Shown piece by piece: positions 26,000 through 34,798 of a stretch of 64,000 nt of DNA. Origin of the DNA: Streptomyces sp. NBC_01428. Its GTDB lineage: Bacteria > Actinomycetota > Actinomycetes > Streptomycetales > Streptomycetaceae. Each line of letters begins with the position of its first letter. Position 1 is the first letter of the stretch. Both the position numbers and the translations under genes were made by a program. The notes below the pieces were generated by a model. It searched no databases, was not told where the DNA came from, and was given only the letters and a program-made list of their open reading frames with translations. The stretch covers positions 1 through 64,000 of the forward strand of contig NZ_CP109499.1 of the NCBI RefSeq assembly GCF_036231965.1. Direction: 5' to 3'.

Positions 26000-26041
26000 G
26001 CCATCCCGTTTCTCGGTGCCGCCTCGCGACGGGATCCGGGG

Positions 26042-27094
26042 TCAGCCGACGACGGTCCAGGTGTCTCCTCCGGCCAGCAGTGCGCCGAGGTCTCCCTTGC
26101 CGTTCTGCTCGATGGCCGCGTCGAGCTGGTCGGTCATCTGCGTGTCGTAGACGGGGCGTTCGACGCTGCGGAAGACCCCGATGGGGGTGTGGTGCAGCGT
26201 GTCGGGGTCGGCGAGGCGGGACAGGGCGAACGCTGTGGTCGGGGACGCGGTGTGGGCGTCGTGGACCAGGATCCGGTGCCGGGTCTCGTCCGTCACCGGG
26301 ACCACGACCAGGTCGCCGGTGGCGGGGTCGCGGACGACGCCCTTGGAGTGGTCGGTGCCGAAGGTGATGGGCCGGCCGTGTTCGAGGCGGATGACGGCTT
26401 CCTCGGCCTGTTGTTTGTCCTTGAGGACCTCGAAGGCGCCGTCGTTGAAGATGTTGCAGTTCTGGTAGATCTCCACCAGCGCGGTGCCCGGGTGGGCGGC
26501 GGCCTGGCGCAGGACGTCGGTGAGGTGCTTGCGGTCGGAGTCGACCGTGCGGGCCACGAACGAGGCCTCCGCGCCGATCGCCAGGGACACCGGGTTGAAC
26601 GGGGCGTCCAGCGAGCCCATCGGCGTCGACTTGGTGATCTTCCCGACCTCCGAGGTCGGCGAGTACTGGCCCTTGGTCAGACCGTAGATCCGGTTGTTGA
26701 ACAGCAGGATCTTCAGGTTCACGTTGCGGCGCAGGGCGTGGATGAGGTGGTTGCCGCCGATGGACAGCGCGTCGCCGTCACCGGTGACGACCCACACGGA
26801 CAAATCCCGCCGCGAGGAGGCCAGACCGGTGGCGATCGCGGGGGCACGCCCGTGGATCGAGTGCATCCCGTAGGTGTTCATGTAGTACGGGAACCGCGAG
26901 GAGCAGCCGATCCCGGAGACGAAGACGATGTTCTCCTTCGCCAGCCCCAGCTCCGGCATGAAACCCTGCACGGCCGCCAGGATCGCGTAGTCACCGCAGC
27001 CCGGGCACCAGCGCACTTCCTGATCCGACTTGAAGTCCTTCGCCGTCAGCGGTACTTCGGGCCTGGGAATGAGGGTCAGGGCCTCAGCGGGCAT
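26042..27094 (-). CDS. korB: 2-oxoacid:ferredoxin oxidoreductase, beta subunit
   Basis: A 350-residue thiamine-diphosphate subunit of the 2-oxoglutarate/2-oxoacid:ferredoxin oxidoreductase family. The ThDP motif runs from GDGDALSIGGNHLIHAL to LLFNN. Cysteines for the iron-sulphur cluster are in CPGCGDY, GIGCSSR and YQNCNIF. With the alpha subunit it would convert 2-oxoglutarate (or a related 2-oxoacid) plus CoA to the acyl-CoA and CO2, reducing ferredoxin. The start overlaps the end of the alpha gene by 11 bp, with AAGGAG upstream. Next to a carboxylase and a mutase relic it could feed acyl-CoA to the polyketide pathway, but a housekeeping role is equally possible. Confidence 0.92.
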   Translation of the reverse strand: MPAEALTLIPRPEVPLTAKDFKSDQEVRWCPGCGDYAILAAVQGFMPELGLAKENIVFVSGIGCSSRFPYYMNTYGMHSIHGRAPAIATGLASSRRDLSVWVVTGDGDALSIGGNHLIHALRRNVNLKILLFNNRIYGLTKGQYSPTSEVGKITKSTPMGSLDAPFNPVSLAIGAEASFVARTVDSDRKHLTDVLRQAAAHPGTALVEIYQNCNIFNDGAFEVLKDKQQAEEAVIRLEHGRPITFGTDHSKGVVRDPATGDLVVVPVTDETRHRILVHDAHTASPTTAFALSRLADPDTLHHTPIGVFRSVERPVYDTQMTDQLDAAIEQNGKGDLGALLAGGDTWTVVG

Positions 27095-28985
27095 CGATGG
27101 TCTCCTTCAGCGCGGCGGCGAGCTGCTCGGCCTTGAACGGCATGCCGTTGACCTGGGTGTAGGAGCGGGCGTCCACCAGGTAGGTGGCGCGGATCAGGGT
27201 GGCGAGCTGGCCGAGGTTCATCTCGGGGATCACCACCTTGTCGTAGGAGCGAAGGACGTCGCCGAGGTTGCGGGGGAAGGGGTTGAGGTGGCGCAGGTGG
27301 GCCTGCGCGATGTGCTCACCGGCCGCGCGGAGCCTGCGGACGGCGGCGGTGACGGGCCCGTACGTCGAGCCCCAGCCCAGGACGAGGGTGGTCGCTTCGC
27401 CGGTGAGGTCGTCGACATCGAGGTCGGGGACGTCGATCCCGTCGACTTTGGCCTGGCGGGTGCGGACCATGAACTCGTGGTTGGCGGGGTCGTAGGAGAT
27501 GTTCCCGCTGCCGTCCTGCTTCTCGATCCCGCCGATCCGGTGCTCGAGCCCCGGCGTTCCAGGCACCGCCCAGGGACGGGCGAGGGTGTGCGGGTCGCGC
27601 TTGTAGGGCCAGAAGACTTCCGTGCCGTCGTCCAGGGTGTGGTTGGGGTGCTGGGCGAACTGGACGCGCAGATCGGGGAGTTCGTCCGCCTCGGGGACGC
27701 GCCACGGCTCGCTGCCGTTGGCGAGGTAGCCGTCGGAGAGGAGGAAGACCGGGGTGCGGTAGGTGACGGCGATCCGGGCCGCCTCGATGGCCGCGTCGAA
27801 GCAGTCCGCGGGGGTGCGCGGGGCGACGATCGGGACCGGGGCTTCGCCGTTGCGGCCGTACATCGCCTGCAACAGGTCGGCCTGCTCCGTCTTGGTCGGC
27901 AGACCCGTGGACGGGCCACCGCGCTGGATGTCGATGACCAGCAGCGGCAGTTCGAGCGAGACGGCGAGCCCGATGGTCTCCGACTTCAGCGCCACACCCG
28001 GCCCCGACGTCGTCGTGACCGCCAGCGAACCACCGAACGCGGCCCCCAACGCCGCCCCGATCCCCGCGATCTCGTCCTCCGCCTGGAACGTGCGCACACC
28101 GAAGTTCTTGTGCCGGCTCAGCTCATGCAGGATGTCCGACGCCGGAGTGATCGGATACGAACCCAGATACAACGGCAGATCCGCCTGCCGCGACGCCGCG
28201 ACCAGACCGTACGACAGCGCAAGATTCCCCGAGATGTTGCGGTACGTACCCGTCGGGAACGTCTGCGCCGCCGGAGCCACCTCGTAGGAGACCGCGAAAT
28301 CCTCCGTCGTCTCCCCGAAATTCCAACCAGCCCTGAAAGCCGCCAGGTTCGCCGCCGCGATCTGAGGCTTCTTCGCGAACTTCGTCGCCAGGAACTTCTC
28401 CGTACCCTCCGTCGGCCGGTTGTACATCCACGACAACAGTCCCAGCGCGAACATGTTCTTGCTCCGCTCGGCCTCCTTGCGCGAGAGGTCGAACTCCTTC
28501 AGCGCCTCCACCGTCATCGTCGTCAACGGCACCGGATGAACGCTGTAACCATCCAGCGAACCGTCCTCCAGCGGACTGGCCGCATACCCGACCTTCTGCA
28601 TCGCCCGCTTCGTGAACTCGTCCGTGTTCACGATGATCTCCGCACCCCGCGGCACATCCGCCATGTTCGCCTTCAACGCCGCCGGATTCATCGCCACCAG
28701 CACATTCGGCGCGTCACCCGGGGTGAGGATGTCGTGGTCGGCGAAATGCAGTTGGAAGCTCGACACACCGGGGAGAGTGCCTGCGGGGGCCCGGATCTCG
28801 GCCGGGAAATTCGGCAGCGTCGAGAGGTCGTTGCCGAACGAGGCCGTCTCCGAAGTGAAACGGTCACCGGTGAGCTGCATCCCGTCGCCCGAGTCGCCGG
28901 CGAAGCGGATGACGACCCGGTCCAGGCGCCGGACTTCCTTGTCGTACACCCCTGTCGTGGCGGGGGCGGTGGTGTGCACGGACAT
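27084..28985 (-). CDS. korA: 2-oxoacid:ferredoxin oxidoreductase, alpha subunit
   Basis: A 633-residue fused gamma-alpha subunit. The gamma domain is at about residues 20-215 (VVIRFAGDSGDGMQLTGDRF). The pyruvate-ferredoxin oxidoreductase alpha domain follows (LGSYPITPASDILHELS, AEDEIAGIGAALGAAFGGS, TTTSGPGVALKSE), with a C-terminal transketolase-like piece. It binds the 2-oxoacid/CoA side of the complex with the beta subunit. The ATG at 28985 (MSVHTTAPA) is preferred over 29042 because CAGGAG lies upstream. It is coupled to the beta gene and lies about 190 bp after the acyl-CoA carboxylase gene. Confidence 0.92.
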   Translation of the reverse strand: MSVHTTAPATTGVYDKEVRRLDRVVIRFAGDSGDGMQLTGDRFTSETASFGNDLSTLPNFPAEIRAPAGTLPGVSSFQLHFADHDILTPGDAPNVLVAMNPAALKANMADVPRGAEIIVNTDEFTKRAMQKVGYAASPLEDGSLDGYSVHPVPLTTMTVEALKEFDLSRKEAERSKNMFALGLLSWMYNRPTEGTEKFLATKFAKKPQIAAANLAAFRAGWNFGETTEDFAVSYEVAPAAQTFPTGTYRNISGNLALSYGLVAASRQADLPLYLGSYPITPASDILHELSRHKNFGVRTFQAEDEIAGIGAALGAAFGGSLAVTTTSGPGVALKSETIGLAVSLELPLLVIDIQRGGPSTGLPTKTEQADLLQAMYGRNGEAPVPIVAPRTPADCFDAAIEAARIAVTYRTPVFLLSDGYLANGSEPWRVPEADELPDLRVQFAQHPNHTLDDGTEVFWPYKRDPHTLARPWAVPGTPGLEHRIGGIEKQDGSGNISYDPANHEFMVRTRQAKVDGIDVPDLDVDDLTGEATTLVLGWGSTYGPVTAAVRRLRAAGEHIAQAHLRHLNPFPRNLGDVLRSYDKVVIPEMNLGQLATLIRATYLVDARSYTQVNGMPFKAEQLAAALKETIDAR

Positions 28986-29177
28986 ACGTGTGTCGGCTCC
29001 TGTCGGTGCTGGTCCGGCGGGTGCGGGCACGTCGGCGGACACGGGATGCGGTGCAGGGTCGTACGTCTGCGTCGAGATTAGGCAGCGCTGGTGGAGGGGC
29101 GCTCGGGCCGTCGTCCAGACGTGAATCGCCCTGCCCGGGCTTTTCGGTGGCGCGGAGAGGGGGTGGAGAGGGATGGG

Positions 29178-30767
29178 TCACTGGGGCTGGTTGCCGTGTT
29201 TGCGGGAGGGCTGGGGGACGTGCTTGGTGCGCAGGACGGCGAGGGCGTCGATCAGGCGGATGCGGGTCTCGGCGGGGTCGATGACGTCGTCGACGAGGCC
29301 GCGTTCGGCGGCGTAGTAGGGGTGCATGAGCTGGTCCCGGTATTCCTTGATGTGCTGGGTGCGGGTGGCCTCGGGGTCGTCGGCGGCGGCGATGTCGCGG
29401 CGGAAGATGACGCCGGCCGCGGCTTCCGCTCCCATGACGGCGATCTCGTTGCCGGGCCAGGCCAGGGAGAGGTCGGAGCCGATGGAGCGGGAGTCCATGA
29501 CGATGTAGGCGCCGCCGTAGGCCTTGCGCAGGACGAGCTGGATGCGGGGGACGGTGGCGTTGCAGTAGGCGTAGAGGAGTTTCGCGCCGTGGCGGATGAT
29601 CCCGTCGTGTTCCTGGCCGACGCCGGGCAGGAAGCCGGGGACGTCGACGAGGGTGACGAGGGGGATGTTGAAGGAGTCGCACATCTGGACGAAGCGGGCT
29701 GCTTTCTCGCTGCCCTTGATGTCGAGGGCGCCGGCGAGGTGGGCGGGCTGGTTGGCGACGATGCCGACCGTGTGGCCGTCCAGGCGGGCCAGTGCGCACA
29801 GCACGTTGGGGGCCCAGCGTTCGTGGACCTCGAAGAAGTCGCCGTCGTCGACGATCTCGGTGATGACGTGGCGCATGTCGTAGGCGCGGGTGGTGTCGTG
29901 GGGCACCAGGTCGCGCAGGGCGGGGGTGCGGCGGGCGGGGTCGTCGGTGCAGGGTTCGGCCGGGGGGTGTTCGCGGTTGTTGGCGGGCAGCAGGCAGAGC
30001 AGGTAGCGGACGTCGGTGAGGCAGTCGTCCTCGTCGTCGTAGGTGAAGGAGGCGACGCCGGAGAGGGTGGCGTGGGCGTCGGCGCCGCCCAGTTCCTCGT
30101 GGCTGACCTGTTCGCCGGTGACGGCACTGACGACGTCGGGGCCGGTGATGAACATCTGGGCGGTGCCGCGCACCATGAAGACGAAGTCGGTCAGGGCCGG
30201 GGAGTAGGCGGCTCCTCCGGCGCAGGGGCCCATCACGACGCTGATCTGCGGGATGATCCCGGAGTTGCGGACGTTGCGCTGGAAGATGCCGCCGTATCCG
30301 GCGAGCGCGGTGACGCCTTCCTGGATGCGGGCTCCGGCGCCGTCGCACAGGCCCACGATGGGGGCGCCCGCGGTGGCGGCCATGTCCATGATCTTGTGGA
30401 TCTTCTCGGCGTGGGCCTCGCCGAGGGAGCCGGCGAAGATGCGGAAGTCGTGGGCGTAGGCGAAGACGGTGCGCCCGTACACGCGGCCCCAGCCGGTGAC
30501 GACGCCGTCGGTGTGGGGGCGGTGGTCCTCCAGGCCGAAGCCGCTCGCGCGGTGCCGGCGCAGTCCTTCGATCTCGGTGAAGCGGCCGTCGTCGAAGAGG
30601 AGCGCGAGGCGTTCGCGGGCGGTGAGTTTGCCCTTGGCGTGCTGGGCGGCGGTGGCCCGTGGACCGGGTCCGTCGCGCAGGGTCTGCCGGAGTGCCTCGA
30701 GTTCGGCGAGTGTGCCGCGCCGCTGTCCCGGTGCGTCGTGCGGGGCGGTGATGGGCTCCGCGGGCAT
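29178..30767 (-). CDS. Acyl-CoA carboxylase, carboxyltransferase (beta) subunit
   Basis: A 529-residue carboxyltransferase of the propionyl/acetyl-CoA carboxylase beta family, with both crotonase-like halves. It has the opening KGKLTARERLALLFDDGRF, the first oxyanion-hole area GYGGIFQRNVRNSG and CAGGAAYSPALTDF, and the second VDVPGFLPGVGQEHDG with RKAYGGAYIVMDSR. It would move carboxyl from carboxybiotin to propionyl-CoA, giving methylmalonyl-CoA; the alpha (biotin) subunit is not in the window. GGAGGGGG lies 7 nt before the ATG at 30767. The PKS needs methylmalonyl-CoA twice, which fits this gene as part of the cluster's supply. Confidence 0.92.
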   Translation of the reverse strand: MPAEPITAPHDAPGQRRGTLAELEALRQTLRDGPGPRATAAQHAKGKLTARERLALLFDDGRFTEIEGLRRHRASGFGLEDHRPHTDGVVTGWGRVYGRTVFAYAHDFRIFAGSLGEAHAEKIHKIMDMAATAGAPIVGLCDGAGARIQEGVTALAGYGGIFQRNVRNSGIIPQISVVMGPCAGGAAYSPALTDFVFMVRGTAQMFITGPDVVSAVTGEQVSHEELGGADAHATLSGVASFTYDDEDDCLTDVRYLLCLLPANNREHPPAEPCTDDPARRTPALRDLVPHDTTRAYDMRHVITEIVDDGDFFEVHERWAPNVLCALARLDGHTVGIVANQPAHLAGALDIKGSEKAARFVQMCDSFNIPLVTLVDVPGFLPGVGQEHDGIIRHGAKLLYAYCNATVPRIQLVLRKAYGGAYIVMDSRSIGSDLSLAWPGNEIAVMGAEAAAGVIFRRDIAAADDPEATRTQHIKEYRDQLMHPYYAAERGLVDDVIDPAETRIRLIDALAVLRTKHVPQPSRKHGNQPQ

Positions 30768-31331
30768 GGGTGTTCCCCCTCCGGCCGTCGTGGTGAGCCG
30801 CCGACCAGCGTGCGCCGGGGCGCTCGAGGGTGGTTGGAGTGGTGGACGATGTGGCGCGGGGCCGGGTCGTCCTTCGCCGCCGGGGGCCTGTCCCTGCCGT
30901 CCTCCTTCGTGAAGGTCAGGGGGTGTCTCGACGGTGAACAGGTCTGTCTGGCCCGTTCTTGGGCGGTGGTGGTGGGGGTTGGGGGCTGTGGTGTTTCTCC
31001 ACCGGGCTGCGAGCGGTCGTCGAGGGCGGGTCGGCATGCTCGGGCTCGTGAGCTCCGATGCGGCCTGGCGTGAGACGTGAGGAGCTCGGACCGCCCGTCG
31101 GCGCTCCCACCCCCCGAGGGTGCCGGCGGGCCGGTCCATCGCGGGCGCGACGCGTATGGGCCCTGCCGCGGGGCGTGCCTGCCCGGGAGGGGCGGGGTGC
31201 GCGGTTGCGGGGCGGGTTCGGGCGCACGGAGCCCGACCGCTCGGGCAGGGTTCGATCTGCCGGGCCGGGCGGTCGACGGCCCGTTTCCGGCCGGGACGAC
31301 CGGCCGGCTCCAGACGAAGGAGACACCGACA
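30768..31331. other. Divergent promoter region, no gene seen
   Basis: This 560-bp gap separates the leftward carboxylase from the rightward thioesterase. The open frames across it are low-complexity Arg/Pro products without ribosome sites. AAGGAG at 31317-31322 belongs to the thioesterase. I see no clear palindrome or RNA gene. Confidence 0.4.
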
Positions 31332-32090
31332 GTGGACACCACCTGGTTCCGACGCTTCACCGCCCCGGGCGACGGGCCGCGGCTCGTGTGCTTCCCGCAC
31401 GCCGGGGGTTCGGCGACGGCGTATCTGCCGCTGGCGCGGACGCTGCCCGCTGACCTCGATGTGGTGTCCGTGCAGTATCCGGGGCGCCAGGACCGCTACC
31501 GCGAGGCGCCGTTCACCTCGATCGCCGCGCTCGTCGATGCGGTGGCCGGGCACCTGGCCGAGGAGCTGGAGAAGGATCCCTCACGGCCGTACGCCCTGTT
31601 CGGTCACAGCATGGGCGCGCTCGTCGCGTTCGAGACGGCCCGGCTGCTCGCCGCGCGTGAACTGCCTTCCGCGCAGCGGCTGTTCCTGTCCGGTCGGGGC
31701 GCGCCGGGCCCGCGGACCAGTGAGCACTATCAGTTCTTCGAGGACGCCGACGTGCTGGCCGAGGTGCGCCGGCTGGGTGGTACCGATCAGGCGATGCTCG
31801 ACAATGCCGAGGTCATGGAGATGGTGCTGCCGGGGCTGCGGGCCGACTACCGGGCCCTTGGCACCTATCGGTGGCGGGAGGGTGAGCCGCTCGCGGCCCC
31901 GATATCGGTGCTGGTCGGGGACAGCGACCCGATGGTGAGTGTCGAGGAGGCCGTGACGTGGCGGGAGCACACCGGGGGCGACTTCGCGCTGAAGGTGTTC
32001 TCCGGCGGTCACTTCTATCTGGCCGACCACCTCGGTGGGATCGCCGCGACCGTGACGGAGGGGCTGCTCGCCGGGACGGGCGCCCGCTGA
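31332..32090 (+). CDS. Type II thioesterase
   Basis: A 252-residue alpha/beta hydrolase of the type II thioesterase family. It opens with CFPHAGGSATAYLPLARTLP, has the nucleophile elbow GHSMGALVAFE (Ser within residues 93-97), and the His in GGHFYLADH near the C-terminus. Such enzymes free PKS/NRPS carrier proteins that carry wrong or stalled acyl groups. The GTG at 31332 has AAGGAG about 9 nt upstream. It stands apart from, but in the same region as, the PKS/NRPS genes and is probably their editing enzyme. Contrast the second thioesterase-fold protein at 59595, which has Cys instead of Ser. Confidence 0.9.
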   Translation: MDTTWFRRFTAPGDGPRLVCFPHAGGSATAYLPLARTLPADLDVVSVQYPGRQDRYREAPFTSIAALVDAVAGHLAEELEKDPSRPYALFGHSMGALVAFETARLLAARELPSAQRLFLSGRGAPGPRTSEHYQFFEDADVLAEVRRLGGTDQAMLDNAEVMEMVLPGLRADYRALGTYRWREGEPLAAPISVLVGDSDPMVSVEEAVTWREHTGGDFALKVFSGGHFYLADHLGGIAATVTEGLLAGTGAR

Positions 32091-32211
32091 CCCGTCCCGG
32101 GCCGGACACGTCGGCGGGCCGCGGGACGGGTCCGTGCCCGGGCCCGTGCGCGTGTCCGTGCCCGCGCTCGTGTCCGGGTCGTGCCGTGCTGTGGCTCGAT
32201 GTGGCTGGTTG

Positions 32212-32232
32212 ACCCTGACCCGGGGTCAGGGT
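32212..32232 (+). promoter_or_regulatory. MerR-type operator and promoter
   Basis: ACCCTGACCC and GGGTCAGGGT form a perfect 10-1-10 palindrome. TTGACC at 32209-32214 runs into its left arm as a -35 box, and a weak -10 would fall just past its right arm. This nested layout, with the operator in an overlong spacer, is typical of MerR-family promoters. The hydrolase ATG lies about where transcription would start, so its mRNA may be leaderless. The MerR gene is second in the operon. Confidence 0.75.
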
Positions 32233-32245
32233 GAACGCTGATCCC

Positions 32246-33046
32246 ATGACCACTTCCCCCACGGCTTCCTGGTCCGGCATGGTTCCCGTCGACGACACGG
32301 CGCTGGCCGTCACCGACACGCGCGGCCCCGGCCGGGCCGTCGTCTATCTCAACGGCGCCTACGCCGGCCGGCGGCCCTGGCGGCCCGTCATCGCCGAACT
32401 CGGCGCCGGCTGGCGGCACATCACGTTCGACGGGCGGGCCCGCGGCCGCTCGCGCCGGTCGGCGGACTACTCCTTCGAGGCGGCGCTGCGCGACATCGAC
32501 GCCGTCCTCGGCGCGAGGGGCGTCGACCGGCCGCTGCTGGTCGGCTGGTCCTACGGCGCCTCACTCGCCGTGCACTGGGCCGAGCGCAACCCCGGCCGCG
32601 CGCTCGGCGTGGTGTGCGTGGACGGGGCGGTCCCCTACGGTCTGACCGGTGAGGCGGGGCGGGCGCGGATCCGGCGCCTGTTCCGCCGGATGCGGCTGCT
32701 GCTGCCGCTGGTGCGGCCCTTCGGGCTGGCCGCGCGGATGAGCGCCGACCGGCACGCCGACGTCAACATCGAGGCCAACGAGATCACCGCGGCCATCGGA
32801 CCGGTGCTGGACCGGGTGGCGTGCCCGGTGCGTTTCGTCCTCGCCACCGGGGCGAGCCTGGGCGGTCAGGAGGAGGAGATGGAGGAGATGCGGGCCTCGC
32901 TGGACCCGGTGCTCGCCCGCAACCGGGACATCCGGGTGAGCGCGAAGGTCGCGAGCAACCACTCCCACATCCTGCGCAAGGATTTCCGGGCGGTGGCCGC
33001 GGCGGTCCGTGAGACAGCGGCCGCCCTCGACGGCGGGGCGCGCTGA
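32246..33046 (+). CDS. Alpha/beta hydrolase
   Basis: A 266-residue alpha/beta hydrolase. The strand VVYLNGAYAGRRPWRPVI leads into the oxyanion region; the nucleophile elbow is LVGWSYGASLAVHW (GWSYG) and the C-terminal His is in SNHSHIL. The substrate is unknown. The ATG at 32246 is preferred to the in-frame GTG at 32231, which lies inside the MerR operator. It starts an operon with the MerR regulator and is likely induced by the compound that regulator senses, so a detoxifying hydrolase is plausible. Confidence 0.82.
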   Translation: MTTSPTASWSGMVPVDDTALAVTDTRGPGRAVVYLNGAYAGRRPWRPVIAELGAGWRHITFDGRARGRSRRSADYSFEAALRDIDAVLGARGVDRPLLVGWSYGASLAVHWAERNPGRALGVVCVDGAVPYGLTGEAGRARIRRLFRRMRLLLPLVRPFGLAARMSADRHADVNIEANEITAAIGPVLDRVACPVRFVLATGASLGGQEEEMEEMRASLDPVLARNRDIRVSAKVASNHSHILRKDFRAVAAAVRETAAALDGGAR

Positions 33047-33050
33047 CCTC

Positions 33051-33827
33051 ATGGTGTACGGGCTCACGATCGGGCAGGCGGCGGCGTTCGCCGGTGTCAC
33101 GGTCAAGGCGGTGCGCCACTACCACCGGCTCGGTCTGGTGGAGGAACCCGGGCGGGACGGTTCGGGCTATCGGCGGTACGGGTCGGCGCAGATGCTGCGG
33201 CTGGTGCAGGTGCGGACGCTGGCCGGCGCGGGGGTGCCGCTCGCCGAGATCGCCGGGCTTCTCGACGGGGATCCGGAGGGGTTCGCGGCGGCGCTGGAGG
33301 ATGTCGAGCGCCGGCTCACCGAGCGGATCGAGGAGCTGATCGCGCGGCGGGCGGTGCTGCACCGGCTGGCCTCCGGGGACCGGCTGCTGCTGCCGGAGCG
33401 GGCCTGCGCGGTGCTGGACCGGCTCGCCGGGCTGGGGGTCGGTGCCGCGTACGTGGCGATCCAGCAGGAGGCGCTGGTCCTGGCGCGGGCTCTGGTGCCG
33501 GAGGTGTTCGAGAGTTTCCTGCAGCATCTGGAGCACCAGCTGGCCGATCCGCAGTACGTCGAGCTGGTGCGGCGCTGTCAGGACGCGGAGGCGTGGGATG
33601 CGGACGATCCGCGGCTCGATGAGCTGGCGGCCGCGCTGGCCGCCAAGGTGCTGGCCCATCGCGAGGAGCTGTCGATGCCGGCGGCGTTCCGGGCCAGGCC
33701 CGATGCCGCCACCCGGTACGGGCTGATCAACCATCACCGTGAGGACCAGGCGCCTGCGGCGGTGCGGCTGACGGAGCTGCTGGAGGCGAACCTGCGGGCG
33801 GCCGGGGTGGAGGTTCCGCAGCAGTGA
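33051..33827 (+). CDS. MerR-family regulator
   Basis: A 258-residue MerR regulator. The winged HTH is at about residues 4-72 (IGQAAAFAGVTVKAVRHYHR, then GYRRYGSAQMLRLVQVRTL), followed by the dimerising coiled coil (LEDVERRLTERIEELIARRA). A C-terminal domain of about 130 residues has no Cys pair, so it probably senses an organic ligand rather than a metal. The start lies 4 bp after the hydrolase stop, so the genes are cotranscribed. The perfect palindrome before the hydrolase is the probable binding site, giving autoregulation. It converges on the 3-hydroxybutyryl-CoA dehydrogenase gene. Confidence 0.9.
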   Translation: MVYGLTIGQAAAFAGVTVKAVRHYHRLGLVEEPGRDGSGYRRYGSAQMLRLVQVRTLAGAGVPLAEIAGLLDGDPEGFAAALEDVERRLTERIEELIARRAVLHRLASGDRLLLPERACAVLDRLAGLGVGAAYVAIQQEALVLARALVPEVFESFLQHLEHQLADPQYVELVRRCQDAEAWDADDPRLDELAAALAAKVLAHREELSMPAAFRARPDAATRYGLINHHREDQAPAAVRLTELLEANLRAAGVEVPQQ

Positions 33828-33883
33828 GCGCCCCCGGGCGGCTCGGCTGGTGGCCGGCCGCCGGGTCCCGCGGGCGGGGCGGG

Positions 33884-34798
33884 TCAGGGGTAGGTGTGGA
33901 AGCCGCGGCCGGACTTCTTTCCCAGCAGGCCGCCCTCGACCATGCGCAGCAGCAGGGGCGGCGGGGCGTAGAGGGGTTCCTTGTACTCCTCGTACATGGC
34001 CCGGGCGATGGAGACGGTGGTGTCCAGGCCGATGAGGTCGGCCAGGCGCAGCGGTCCCATGGGGTGGGAGCAGCCCTGGGTCATGCCCTGGTCGATGGTG
34101 TCGGCGTCGGCGAGGCCGGATTCGAGCATGCGGACGGCGCTGAGCAGGTAGGGGAAGAGGAGGGCGTTGACGAGGAAGCCGGCCCGGTCCGGGGAGGTGA
34201 TGGGTTTCTTGCCCAGGACGTCGCGGACGAAGGTCTCGGCGCGGGTGCTGACCGCCCGGTCGGTGAGGACGGAGTCGATGACTTCGACGAGCGGGAGTAC
34301 GGGGACGGGGTTGAAGAAGTGCAGGCCCAGGACCTGGGCGGGGCGGCGGGTGGCGGCGGCGAGGCGGGCGATCGGGATGGAGGAGGTGTTGGTCGCCAGG
34401 ATCGCGTCGGGGTCCTCGACGATCTTGTCGAGGGTGGCGAACAGGTCCTGTTTGAGGGGCTCGTCCTCCTTGACGGCCTCGATCACCAGGTGGCGGTCGG
34501 CGAGTTGGCCCAGGTCGCGGGTGAACGAGACGCGGGCCAGGGCTTGGTCGCGGTCGGCGGGGGTGAGTTTGCCCTTGGTGACGCCGCGGTCGAGGGAGGC
34601 GGTGAGGCGTCGGGGTGCGGTGTCCAGGGAGGTTTCGGAGAACACCACGACCCGCACGTCCAGGCCTGCTTTGGCGCAGAGTTCGGCGATGCCGGTGCCC
34701 ATGATGCCGCTGCCGACGACACCGACCCGGTCGATGCCGGTGTCGGTGCTGCCGGTGTTGCCGGTTCTGGTGTCGGTGTGGTGCGTGGTGGTGGTCAT
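33884..34798 (-). CDS. 3-hydroxybutyryl-CoA dehydrogenase
   Basis: A 304-residue 3-hydroxyacyl-CoA dehydrogenase. The Rossmann motif VGVVGSGIMGTGIAELCA is at about residues 25-42, and the catalytic His is in GLHFFNPVPVLPLVEV. The C-terminal domain contains DRAGFLVNALLFPYL and GPLRLADLIGLDT. It reduces acetoacetyl-CoA to 3-hydroxybutyryl-CoA (or the reverse). Its ATG overlaps the KAS III stop as ATGA. With the adjacent KAS III and crotonyl-CoA carboxylase/reductase it forms a route to butyryl- and ethylmalonyl-CoA; the crotonase step is not encoded here. It is the last gene of the leftward biosynthetic run. Confidence 0.9.
   Translation of the reverse strand: MTTTTHHTDTRTGNTGSTDTGIDRVGVVGSGIMGTGIAELCAKAGLDVRVVVFSETSLDTAPRRLTASLDRGVTKGKLTPADRDQALARVSFTRDLGQLADRHLVIEAVKEDEPLKQDLFATLDKIVEDPDAILATNTSSIPIARLAAATRRPAQVLGLHFFNPVPVLPLVEVIDSVLTDRAVSTRAETFVRDVLGKKPITSPDRAGFLVNALLFPYLLSAVRMLESGLADADTIDQGMTQGCSHPMGPLRLADLIGLDTTVSIARAMYEEYKEPLYAPPPLLLRMVEGGLLGKKSGRGFHTYP

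Noticed and set aside
31332-32090. Type II thioesterase as the terminal release enzyme of the PKS
   Set aside because: It is a free-standing type II enzyme with GHSMG. Module 3 ends without a thioesterase, and the C-A-PCP protein is a better acceptor of the chain.
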